Origin: Priapulus caudatus
Lineage: Eukaryota; Priapulida; Priapulimorpha; Priapulimorphida; Priapulidae
DNA: 29,609 bases
Direction of reading: 5' to 3'
Assembly (NCBI RefSeq): GCF_000485595.1
Contig: NW_014577563.1
Location: 1 to 29,609, forward strand
Shown here: one piece after another, positions 19,879-28,483 of the stretch
Numbering within the stretch: position 1 is the first letter of the stretch
Layout of the letters: each line of letters begins with the position of its first letter
Made by a program: the position numbers and the translations under genes
The notes under the pieces: generated by a model
Databases searched by the model: none
The model's input: only the letters and a program-made list of their open reading frames with translations
What the model was told of the DNA's origin: nothing

Positions 19879-20160
19879 TTTTCCACTGCCGCTATCTCTC
19901 TCTTCCGGATCTGCCGTGCCCTCCGGGACCGCGCGCTGGCTCTTATAGCCGCTTCACTAACTTCTCTAGAGGGTTGGGTTAAGCAGGGCTACTCGCTCTC
20001 CGTCAGGAGTCACGCTAATACGTCGTGCGTGCCGCCGTGCCGACACTCACCGCTTATCCGTCCGCTCGCCGCGTGCCGATGACGTCATTATTTGACGGGG
20101 CGCACTTTCATCGAGCGAAGCGCCGGCTGGCATTGAGATGCATAAGTTCACCTGTTCCTG
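19879..20160. promoter_or_regulatory. CpG-rich patch with a CRE-type site
   Basis: CpG-dense sequence with TGACGTCA (20080-20087), the full CRE palindrome, and repeated GTGCCGCCGTGCC-type motifs. It lies 2.2 kb upstream of the first identified ZP exon and in the same orientation, so it is a possible promoter, but there is no TATA box or mapped start. Function is inference only. Confidence 0.2.
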
Positions 20161-22329
20161 ATTGTTTACCTGTCCGTTGATAGGTCACGGCGTATAATCA
20201 TATTAAAGCATCTGCTCTAATACCATTGAGCGAATATCTTACTCGCAAATGAAAAGTACTCGTAAAGTTAAATTAATGCGATAATATTGATCAGGGCGTA
20301 AGTAGAAATAAGGTATAGACATTGTATGCGGGAATTTTATACGAAAAAAGTTTTTTTATACGAAAATAACGACATTATATATCTATATAATTGTAAATTA
20401 GCTTTATTACAATAATTGTTTCCGCCACCTAGCGGAGTGATTCAGCATCGCTACTAGTTCGGCTTGTCTAGCTATCGTTCACACAGAGCGACTGAAGCTA
20501 AAGCGATTACTAGTACTATCTACTACCTATACGAATATACCTGAGAATGATATATTACTAGTACAATATCGCGATCGCAATTGTGATGAGTGGATAAACG
20601 CGAAACCTTGTATTGATAGGATTTGTGCATTAGGGCAACTGCGTACATATGCTACACGCAAAACAGGGAACCGTAACCGAGAGTAAAAGCTGTGACACAC
20701 TAACGCAATTGTAAATGCAGCAAGGCCATAAATAAATTACGACTGAGTAGCCCTCCTGACACAGCAACATGTCTATGATAAAGATTGAGAGTTATAGCGT
20801 GGCTATGGCACGAGGTTGTGTCAATCGCATGCAGTGACAGACAGCCATTTCGAGCCGCACGCGTTAACGAAGTTGTTGTGTTTTTTAAGTCACACTTAAT
20901 CTTAAGGCTAACATTAAATGTCTTCCAGCGCACGTACACTCTCACACATATGACATGAGTGATGGCAGAGCGATGACGCTGCAGTAAACTTCATCACCAC
21001 GCTATAACTACGACACGGATGTACACACATGAGGAGAATGTGCTTTATGAGATGTGATCAAGCACAGTGATTAGTTTTACATGTAAAGGCAAGCCTGGGT
21101 GACAGATCACGAATAATATTCCCTTCTATTCACGCTCACACCGATTCACAGGAAAAAAAAACAAATATGGCGGATTCTAACTTACAGCTACGACTTTACA
21201 CGCAAGAATCAAAGCCGTTAAAGCTGTTCTTAGTTTTCCGTTTCTCTTTCATGTTCAACTTTCTGTGTAATGCACTCTGTAATCTTAAGAATGAGTCGAA
21301 TCACACGCTTACAGGACGCGAACACGTGACCCGTGTTTTAATCACCAAAAGTTTCTAATTAGTAAAACTTGCGTGCGCGTATTTTTGTGTTGAGAGCGTC
21401 TTCTTGTTATGCTAAACAAAACGCGTAGATTTTAATTAACGACTCATATATCTAGCTAGCCTGACGACCTAGTCGTAAAGGTTTCGTATGTTCCGGGTTA
21501 AACTATTGCTATCTTTTCCTCACATATGCCTCGCGGCAATACGTTTTGTTATTTTCGGCAAGCGTTTTCGTTGTGTCAGAACCCGAGATAGAAAATAGCT
21601 CTCACCTAGACAGAGCATGCATTGAAATGGCGACTGCAGCCGTAAGCGGTCACTGATCGTGACTACTGATAAGTTCTGTAATCCCTCGATACTTTCACAC
21701 GTCTGCGTTCCACGTGGCGGAAATGTCTTTTTCGCAGTTTTAGGTCGAATTTGGCGATGAGAGCGGTTTGCTGAACGCCCGTTTTATTCCCATTTTGTAG
21801 TATAATTGTGTATTATAATGGATCAAGCATCCGTGAGGATAGTGACAAACGCAAAGGCGACAACAAGACTGTTAGTGGGTGCGTCACGCGTGAGCCGTGA
21901 GCTCACTTATCGTGAGTTCACGCATGAGCCGTGAGCCCACGCCACGAAAGATCCGAAATTAAACGTGTGACAATTTTTATGTTAATCTATATGGCCGTCT
22001 TGTATCTCTAGATATCCACGAGTGAAGGGAAATATTATTACTACTTTAAAAATACTACTCGATGTCATTAACAGATTAATGAAATTAACCGTAAAAAGAA
22101 AAAATAACAAATCAGTTCCACAGAGGTATCACGCGAACGGTGTTACAAATTCCAAGATACGGGGCAATCAAAAAAATTACATTACAATTTAAAGGTGCAT
22201 TCAAAATTGTGGAGTGAGTATCATTGACATCATCGAATCGATTATTAATGATAAATACACGCCGGCGGAATCCATTGTAGTTAGACGTCGTGGCGCTATC
22301 GCTACCCCAAACTGCGGTTTCTTCTCTAG
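20161..22329. other. Upstream of the ZP gene; 5' end not found
   Basis: No exon here is certain. Two weak candidates exist. At 21488 an ATG opens MFRVKLLLSFPHICLAAI, hydrophobic as in a signal peptide, but it lacks a good donor. At 21818 an ATG frame of 24 codons runs in phase 0 to a GTGAGC donor at 21890, preceded by an acceptor-like TTTTGTAG, but it has no signal peptide. A GTGAGC/GCTCAC repeat cluster (21878-21945) supplies several donor-like sites. CCGCCACCTAGCGG (20422-20435) is CTCF-like. Confidence 0.35.
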
Positions 22330-22509
22330 GCGTACATGACAGCGGCACAGAAGGCGCCACCCGTACCTGTCTCCCGCGGGGTGGCAGTACAAGAGCTTCC
22401 AGTACAGGAAGTACCCCAAGTGCAACCCGGAAGTCTGTTCGTGCGACAGACGGATGGAGGGATCTCCACCCTTGATTTCCAGGAGCTAGCTCGCAACCAG
22501 GCCCTTCCG
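22330..22509 (+). CDS. ZP gene, first identified exon
   Basis: Acceptor TTTCTTCTCTAG precedes it; donor GTATGA follows. It has sixty full codons, phase 0 at both ends. It encodes a Val/Pro/Gln-rich stretch with VQELPVQEVPQVQPG and ISTLDFQELARNQALP, with no membrane segment. The codon just upstream in frame is TAG, so the exon must be entered by splicing or begin at ATG 22336. The latter would leave the protein without a signal peptide, so splicing is preferred. Support comes from the phase match to the next exon and protein-like composition. Confidence 0.65.
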
Positions 22510-24343
22510 GTATGAACAACGTGTATGAACAAGTGTATGAACAAGTGTATGAACAACAGTATGAACAACGTGTATGAACAACAGTATGAACAACGTGTAT
22601 GAACAACAGTATGAACAAGTGCATGAACAACAGTATGAACAACGTGTATGAACAACGGTATGAACAACGTGTATGAACAACAATATGAACAACGTGTATG
22701 AACAAGTGTATGAACAACGGTATAAACAAGTGTATGAACAACGTGTATGAACAACGTGTATGAACAACAGTATGAACAACAGTATGAACAAGTGGATGAA
22801 CAACAGTATTAACAACGTGTATGAACAACGGTATGAACAAGTGTATGAACAACGGTATGAATAACGGTATGAACAAGTATATAAACAACGGTATGGACAA
22901 GTGAATGAACAAGTGTATGAACCAGTGTATGAACAAGACTTAGTGGACGTATAGACTGGTATCTGCCTGTGAGCAATATAGTAGAATATAGGCTCAGAAA
23001 ATCACATCACTGCCCGGACACACTGATGTGAAAAGAACCGTGTAGTTGTTTACCAATTTGAATTATTATATTTAATATTATTTTATATATATGTATTTTT
23101 TAACCGGCTTACGGATGTTAATTGCACACTGAACCTACTTTAGTTATGAATCTATGCTAATCGCGTGTATCTCTACATGTTTCCAGCGCGGTTCCAATGC
23201 TAGGGATCGCTTCGAGACATCCCGCCGCACGTTTCAAGGAGTTGCGTCGGGAACCATCAACGCTGGTGCTAGTTCAGATGCTGCCAGGGCCGGGGGTGGG
23301 TTCAGAGAGCAGGGAGGTGCGAGGGCCGGGGAAGAGAGGGGTGGTGCGAGAGCAGAGGGTGGGTTCAGAGAGAGGGGTGGTGCGAGGGCAGAGGGTGGGT
23401 TCAGAGAGAGGGGTGGTGCGAAGATTGAGGGAGGGTTTAGAGAGAGGGGTGGTGCGAGGGCAGAGGGTGGGTTCAGAGAGAGGGGTGGTGCGAAGATTGA
23501 GGGAGGGTTTAGAGAGAGGGGTGGTGCGAGGGCAGAGGGTGGGTTCAGAGAGGTGGGCGGAAGAGGGCGTGGTCGCTTCCTGGTTCAGCCGGAAGATGAG
23601 AGCCGTCCCGTGCCGCTGCGAGCCCTGTCAGAGGATGACGTCGTCGCTGGATTCTCCATCTCCTCGTCAGGTGAGCCAATCAGGGCAGGTCAGGTGCGTC
23701 AGGTGAGCGAAGCCACCGGCCGATCTCATTCTCACGCACGCACGCACGCACGCACGCAGGAGCGACGCACGCACGTTATATATATATAATATATATAACA
23801 GCAATTAAGTTATATTTGATAGTAATAATAAAAATAATAATAATAATAATAACAATAATAATAATATTAATGCGCATAAAAATTATAGATAGTCGCTTGT
23901 CGGTAAAGAGAGAACCGCGCGTATAGCATCGCTACGTGATTTCCTTCTGCCGCTGACCAAAAACGCGTGTTATTCAGTTGCGTAGCTACACTCGCGTCTG
24001 TCTATACTACGACTGTCGTGTTCTGCTATAGTTAAGAAGGATCAGTCAAATCTGCAAGACTTCAATCCCTACACAACGCGACAGCCACGCCCTCTACCGA
24101 AACATAGGCCGCAACCGCCAACCGCAGCGACACGTAAGACGCCTAATCATGGAAAAGCGAAGAAGATCGCTATTGCACAGACACTAGCCAATCGGGGTAG
24201 AGATCCAGTGCTGTTTCCTCAGCCGGATCCCGCCAATGAGATCCTAGGTATTTATTTATTTAATTATGGTATGATTTTTTTCAACGTCGGTGTTTGGCTG
24301 CAGTATATCGCCTCCTCCCTCTCTCTTTCTTTCTCTCTTTCTT

Positions 24344-24391
<48 letters not shown>

Positions 24392-27228
24392 GCTCTCTCT
24401 TTTCTCTCTTTCTCTCTTTCTCTCTCTTTCTCTTTTTCTCTCTCTCTTTCTTTCTTTCTCTCTCTCTCTTTTTCTTTCTTTATCTCTCCCGTCTCTCTAG
24501 GTCCGTCTGCCTCTCGTTCTCGCTCTCTTTGTTTCCCTCTCTTTATCGCGCGTATTCAATCTTTTGCTATCTCTGCCTCTGCGTGCGAACGTTTAACAAC
24601 ACACTTGTTCTACTCCGTATAGACGTCGCTGTCGAATGCGACATGGAGAGAAACCGCATGAGCGTGACCTTGACCTTCGAACGCGACTTCGCCGGACTCA
24701 TCTACACCAAGAACTCGTTCAAGGTCAACGGTTGCCGCAAGGTGGCGTCACCGTCGCGCTTCCAACGCTTCGATATAAACCTGGACACATGCGGGATGGA
24801 TGAAAACCTATCGGTACGGCAAACACTTCTTTGCGGACCGCCGTAATATGGGTCAAGTCGTACTCCAAGTAATTTTATTCAGCTTGACGAAGACATCTTG
24901 ACGAGCAGCTGCCGAAACTGTTTCCAACAGCTCAATTACATGGATTGATATTGAAACATCGTTAACCATTGTTTAACCTTGTTACGAACAGACGGACAAC
25001 TTTGGCGGCACGGCGACATTTTCTAACACGGTGATCATCATGAACGAGCGAGAGTTGGGCGTTCTTGAGATGTGGGACAAGGCGTTCAGGGTCACGTGCG
25101 ATTTCGCTGGAGAGCAACGAGAAAAAGCCGTCGACTTTGGATTGAAAATTCCGTACGTAAAATAATCGTTATAATCGATCATCTTGTGATAATCGATCAT
25201 AATCGTCATAATCGATCACCAGCTGATAATCGATCATAATCAATATAATCGATCATGCGGTGTCGTTTCTCCGTGCAGTGAGCTGGGTGCCGAGGCTGTG
25301 CTGGGTGGCATGGACCTGCCGACGTGTCGTATGAAGGTCGTGAACGGTGACAACCCGATGGCTCCCGGAACCAACAACCTGTTACTCGGCGACATCGCCA
25401 GTCTTGTCGTATACATTCAGGACAGCAGTGAGTTACGTGCTAGCAACCCCCGTCCTGCAGCACTCGTGTCATATATCTCCAGTCATATATCATGCATCTC
25501 CAGTCATATATCATATATCTACAGTTATATATCATATATCTCCAGTCAAATATCATATATCTTCAGTTATATATCATATATCTCCAGTCAAATATTATAT
25601 ATCTCGAGACAATATCTGTACGAGTCAGATATCTGCTGGCAACCCGTGGGCCGTTGTCGAAAAAAAACACGAGATTATAACGAATGTTATGACTGAGATA
25701 ATATTTGATGGTGTAATGAAACACATCGTGTCGGAAACACATCAGAACTTGTATTATATAGTACTGTATATATATAGTATTGTATTTATATAGCTGATGC
25801 GCCGAAAGCGTTCTTTCTCAGAAACATATCTGTTACAAGAATAACTACTTATGATGATTCTAAAACTCCCCCACTCGGAAAAAAACGATTTTTTTATTCC
25901 CAATTATGTGAGTTTCTCCATTTGTTTCTGGAAGGATATAATGCGGAAGTATCCACCTCCAGAGAGACCGCATCTTTCTCCGAAAGGGTTCGAACGTGCT
26001 CTCAACGACCTCTGGTGCTCATTTCTCTGCAGCTCACTTCGACATCTTTGTGTCGAATTGCTACGCGCACGACGGGATGGACATGGGTCGAATTGACCTC
26101 ATCGATGAAGACGGATGTCCGACGCACCGGAAGTTGATTGGCTATCAGCAGCACACGACAGAGCTGCTCCCTGGTGACACGCTCGTCTACGCTTATCTAA
26201 AGAGCTTCAAGTTCCCGGATGTGAAGAATGTCTTCTTCGATTGCCAGTGTACGATCTGCATGGAGAACTGCTTCCAGGTAATGAGAGCTCTACTCTACTC
26301 TACTCTACTCTACTCTACTCTACTCTACTCTACTCTACTCTACTCTACTCTACTCTACTCTACTCTACTCTACTCTACTCTACTCTACTCTACTCTACTC
26401 TACTCTACTCTACTCTACTCTCTCTACTCTACTTTCTCTACTCTACTCTACTCTACTCTACTCTACTCTACTCTACTCTACTCTACTCTACTCTACTCTA
26501 CTCTACTCTACTCTACTCTACTCTACTCTACTCTACTCTACTCTACTCTACTATACTACAGAAAGCTGCGGTGTGAATTATTCTATGCGCTAATTCTTTA
26601 ATTTATATATCTTATTTCCACCACAACATTGAGTTTCTGTCAATATTACATCAGCCTCAATGCGACGGCAGAAGAACTAAGAGAGATTTAGAGCAGGACG
26701 GCGGGAGTCACGTGGCTGCCAACAGCAGAACATTCCAGTCCATCAGGATTAGTCTGCCCGAAGATATTAACTTCAACGTCACACGATCGAGTAAGTACTA
26801 TTATTCGGAATGAGCACTTGCCATGCGAAAAGTTGTGAGTTTGTGTATTTCGTGCATGAACATCCATTGAATCGAAAACATTCACGAAATAAAAATGGCA
26901 ACAGTCAATACAGAATGTATATATTAATTCACTTTCGTAGGCAATATGTTTATGATGATACGCACTGACATTACGACAACAACGTCGGGTTGATAAGTAC
27001 GAAATAAAATATAAATTACGTGATAATAATCTAGAAAACTGCTCGTCATGTCGCACAGGTCACCACCAGATGGCGTCGGAGGAGGAGAAGCAGACGGCGA
27101 TGTGTATCTCTAAGACAGGATTTGGCGTTGGCATGGCCGTCTTTCTCGCCGTGCTCGTAGTCATCGTCCTTGTCGCCTCTTTCTTCGGCTACCGCCACGT
27201 ACACCTGCCCGCGAAGCTAGTGGCGTAA
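22330..27228 (+). CDS. ZP-domain transmembrane protein (5'-incomplete), nine exons
   Basis: Exons: 22330-22509, 23187-23670, 24032-24247, 24623-24813, 24992-25152, 25279-25427, 26033-26277, 26655-26790, 27059-27228. All introns are GT-AG, with phases 0,1,1,0,2,1,0,1. The joined frame is 643 codons plus TAA. Residues: 1-60 Pro/Gln/Val-rich; 94-182 Arg/Gly repeats; 222-294 basic Pro-rich linker; ZP-N about 295-410 (Cys299, 331, 350, 393); ZP-C about 412-545 (Cys427, 470, 489, 531, 533, 536, 540, 545); RTKR at 549-552; transmembrane about 609-630; short tail. NCYAHDG and FKFPD match the cuticlin-like invertebrate class. By family knowledge such proteins are secreted, cleaved and polymerised into apical matrix. 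The start codon and signal peptide lie upstream and were not identified. No exact orthologue is named. Confidence 0.9.
22510..22937. repeat. GTATGAACAA minisatellite starting at a splice donor
   Basis: About 38 units of GTATGAACAA with an optional CA or CG, giving 10- and 12-base steps, fill the first two thirds of the intron. The first unit is the 5' splice site itself. Most variation is in the two optional bases and in single substitutions (GCATGAAC, GGATGAAC, GTATAAAC). The long minus-strand frame over it (22112-22936) is a translation of the repeat and not a gene. Confidence 0.92.
23187..23670 (+). CDS. ZP gene exon: Arg/Gly-rich tandem repeat region
   Basis: Acceptor TGTTTCCAG, donor GTGAGCC; phase 0 in, phase 1 out. 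It encodes residues 61-221. After a basic lead it has repeats of ARAEGGFRERGG, six of them full-length (residues 114-185), preceded by shorter variants from about residue 94. It then has RGRGRF and an acidic EDDVV segment. ARAE and AKIE versions alternate. RG/RGG-rich repeats of this kind are usually disordered; here they would sit in the extracellular part ahead of the ZP module. The other open frame over the same DNA is a shadow. Confidence 0.82.
23286..23552. repeat. Coding minisatellite, 36-base unit
   Basis: Units of 36 bases with GCAGAGGGTGGGTTCAGAGA and GGGGTGGTGCGA as landmarks. Alternate units carry AAGATTGAGGGAGGGTTTAG in place of the first landmark, so the true period in the middle is 72 bases. 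The reading frame is kept throughout. Confidence 0.9.
23733..23872. repeat. Intronic ACGC, AT and AAT microsatellites
   Basis: Three short arrays in the intron 23671-24031: (ACGC)n at 23733-23776, TATATATATAATATATATAA around 23777-23799, and (AAT)n at about 23821-23872. Confidence 0.88.
24032..24247 (+). CDS. ZP gene exon: basic Pro-rich linker
   Basis: Acceptor TCTGCTATAG, donor GTATTT; enters and leaves in phase 1. It encodes residues 222-294 (both end codons split), with TTRQPRPLPKHRPQPP and HGKAKKIAIA stretches. It is rich in Pro, Lys and Arg and has no membrane segment. It links the Arg/Gly repeats to the ZP module and is likely flexible. The donor could in principle shift by one base at AGGTATTT, but only the chosen position keeps the downstream ZP frame. 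Confidence 0.8.
24310..24520. repeat. Intronic (CT)n polypyrimidine array
   Basis: CTCTCT and CTTTCT blocks cover more than half of the intron 24248-24622, about 100 bases before the acceptor of the first ZP exon. Leu/Ser/Phe frames here are by-products. The tract is large enough to act as an extended polypyrimidine tract. Confidence 0.93.
24623..24813 (+). CDS. ZP gene exon: start of ZP-N
   Basis: Acceptor TACTCCGTATAG, donor GTACGG; phase 1 in, phase 0 out. The sequence VAVECDMERNRMSVTLTF is the typical first strand of ZP-N with Cys299. It continues to FERDFAGLIYTKNSF, VNGCRKV (Cys331) and DTCGM (Cys350). In the family these cysteines pair with one another and with the Cys in the next exon (C1-C4, C2-C3). 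Confidence 0.92.
24992..25152 (+). CDS. ZP gene exon: end of ZP-N
   Basis: Acceptor TTACGAACAG, donor GTACGT; phase 0 in, phase 2 out. It encodes GGTATFSNTVIIMN, then LGVLEMWDKAFRVTCDF with the fourth ZP-N cysteine (393), and VDFGLKIP. The pattern of a long strand followed by a Trp and then V-x-C is diagnostic for ZP-N. An alternative donor four bases downstream would bring an immediate TGA in the next exon, so it is rejected. Confidence 0.92.
25157..25257. repeat. Intronic TAATCGATCA repeats
   Basis: Nearly the whole 126-base intron consists of about three 35-base units, giving five copies of TAATCGATCA and further ATAATCG half-units. ATCGAT is palindromic and matches the core of ONECUT/CUT-type and DREF-type sites, though that may be coincidence. 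Confidence 0.85.
25279..25427 (+). CDS. ZP gene exon: start of ZP-C
   Basis: Acceptor TCTCCGTGCAG, donor GTGAGT; phase 2 in, phase 1 out. It encodes LGGMDLPTCRMKVV with Cys427, then LLLGDIASLVVYIQDS, a hydrophobic strand characteristic of early ZP-C. In many family members the linker just before carries an internal hydrophobic patch that controls polymerisation. Confidence 0.92.
25465..25610. repeat. Intronic 21-base repeat with acceptor-like CAG steps
   Basis: About seven 21-base units of ATCTCCAGTCATATATCATA type, with CTCCAG, CTACAG or CTTCAG in each. Being a multiple of three, it keeps frames open (SYISSQISYIFS, YHISPVKYHIS), which explains the open frames at 25298-25793. It lies early in the intron 25428-26032. 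Confidence 0.9.
26033..26277 (+). CDS. ZP gene exon: core of ZP-C
   Basis: Acceptor TTTCTCTGCAG, donor GTAATG; phase 1 in, phase 0 out. It encodes HFDIFVSNCYAHDG (Cys470), DLIDEDGCPTH (Cys489), YAYLKSFKFPD, then FFDCQCTICMENC with four closely spaced cysteines (531, 533, 536, 540). The NCxAHDG and KSFKFPD motifs are those of ecdysozoan cuticlin-like ZP proteins. No frameshift or missing core residue is seen. Confidence 0.94.
26287..26553. repeat. Intronic (TACTC)n array
   Basis: About 52 copies of TACTC, starting some ten bases after the donor at 26278, with one interruption (CTCTCTACTCTACTTTCTCT, near 26420-26440). Frames read Leu-Tyr-Ser-Thr-Leu repeats and are not coding. The run is long enough that its copy number may be wrong in the assembly. 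Confidence 0.96.
26655..26790 (+). CDS. ZP gene exon: furin-type site and stem
   Basis: Acceptor ATTACATCAG, donor GTAAGT; phase 0 in, phase 1 out. It encodes PQCDGRRTKRDLEQDGG: a last cysteine (545), then RTKR (549-552), a furin-type cleavage site at the usual place after ZP-C. The following stem has FQSIRISLPEDINFNV, a hydrophobic stretch where other members have an external hydrophobic patch, and one N-glycosylation sequon (Asn583, NVT). Confidence 0.9.
27059..27228 (+). CDS. ZP gene last exon: transmembrane anchor and stop
   Basis: Acceptor TGTCGCACAG; enters in phase 1 and ends with TAA at 27226-27228. It encodes a short acidic stem (MASEEEKQTAM), Cys603, then a single transmembrane helix (GVGMAVFLAVLVVIVLVAS, about residues 609-630) and a 13-residue tail starting GYRHVHLP. 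This gives a type I orientation. The tail has no recognised sorting motif. Confidence 0.92.
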
Positions 27229-28362
27229 TGCAATCTATGCTGGCATATATATATACCTGTAGGTGGTTTGCCCTAAACGGTCGTCATATGTATATAATAT
27301 TGGGAGGCCACAGTGAACGAGCCACGTTGGGAAACGCTTATGTTTAATATGAGCTCGACTAAACAACTCTTGCTTATTGACTAAGCAAGGTGGGTGTACT
27401 AAAGGGCCACAGTTCTATTGGAAATTATCTGGGTAGCTAAGGCATGTACATATGTAATAGGGTGCCAATCAGCGTATACAATGCATTTAAAATGACTTGA
27501 TACAATGGTTTTCACTCCTAAATAATCGCCTATGCAACTTACTGCAGGTGACCACTAACGCCACATTTTTCATTATTATATTAACTCTTCTTTATATTGC
27601 TGACGAGCGAAATTACTTGACCACATAATACAAGGATTGCATAATGCAAATCATCAAATAATGTAAGCGATCAAATGATCAAAGTAATCAAATTTCAAAA
27701 GAGTCCTAGTTGAAAGCTGATCTACTGAAGGCTGCCGTTGTATTTATTTTAATTTATTGTATTCCTATTTCTTGAGTGGTTCGTTCCATAATCATTGTAA
27801 AAAATCATTGCGAGGATTAGTAGTCAAGCTTGTACAGGCAATGCAACTGCTCCTCGTTTCTCACTGTTGCACATTAGTGTCAACATCTATTCATAATATG
27901 GCTCCCCTACGTAGACACAACATTTGCGCACATATATATATATAGTCACATGCGCGAACTAACTGTGTGATAATAATTAACACATCAGTGTTTCATCTCT
28001 ATTCCGCCACATCTACGCGTGATCTACGCAGTCGAAATCATATGCAATGTATGAAACTGTATAAACTCGTGATGGAAGCCTCTATAATATAAGAGATCAT
28101 TCGTATAAGACATCGTTGCACTGCCGGACGCGCAGCGTTCGCTGTGATTGGTTATAACGCTCGCATCCATGTTGCATTTTACACATTTTGCTTTAGTTTA
28201 ATCTCATTCTTATCCATCTGCGCCAACCTTGTGATCATGTTTGTTGTGACGCAGCTACGATTAGTTGTTAGTGTTTTTTGTATACTGTTACTAATAAACG
28301 ATGGCCTACTATACAATAGCATTGTACTTCGCAAATGTTGCATATGTGCATCGTACACGCGG
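27229..28362. other. 3' flank of the ZP gene
   Basis: Presumed 3' UTR followed by intergenic DNA. No clear AATAAA occurs in the first kilobase; one is at about 28291. The transcript end is therefore not placed. The frame at 28144-28629 opens with hydrophobic residues but soon runs into the CA-rich repeat, and is not called. Confidence 0.4.
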
Positions 28363-28483
28363 GGAAACGCACGCACACACGCACGCACGCACGCAGACAT
28401 GCACGAACGCCGCACACACACACGCAGACATGCACGCACGCCGCACACACCCACGCACGCACGCATACACGCACGCACACAGG
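28363..28483. repeat. CACG/CACA microsatellite
   Basis: GCACGCACACACGCACGCAC and CAGACATGCACGAACGCCGC units, the latter occurring about twice 45 bases apart. It keeps several Thr/His/Ala and Cys/Val/Arg frames open; none is a gene. Confidence 0.92.

Noticed and set aside
19389-20082. Two 197-codon plus-strand frames
   Set aside because: Both are made of (CA)n, GTT/GGT/GCT and (CT)n tracts; composition changes exactly at the microsatellite borders.
21488-21590. Signal-peptide-like frame MFRVKLLLSFPHICLAAI as first ZP exon
   Set aside because: No good donor in the needed phase follows; the only options are weak GTTATT or GTCAGA sites.
22112-22936. 274-codon minus-strand frame
   Set aside because: It is the translation of the GTATGAACAA array in an intron; the repeated VHTRCSYTLF pattern follows the DNA repeat.
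24208-24846. 212-codon frame through the CT array
   Set aside because: It joins the end of one ZP exon, the CT-rich intron and the first ZP-N exon by chance openness; spliced reading explains both ends.
25980-26000. GGGTTCGAAC, resembling a tRNA T-loop
   Set aside because: No matching D-arm, anticodon arm or acceptor stem upstream; it lies inside a ZP intron.
25996-26601. 201-codon frame through 26277 into the TACTC array
   Set aside because: The first part is the ZP exon preceded by intron; the Leu-Tyr-Ser-Thr tail is intronic repeat beyond a good donor.
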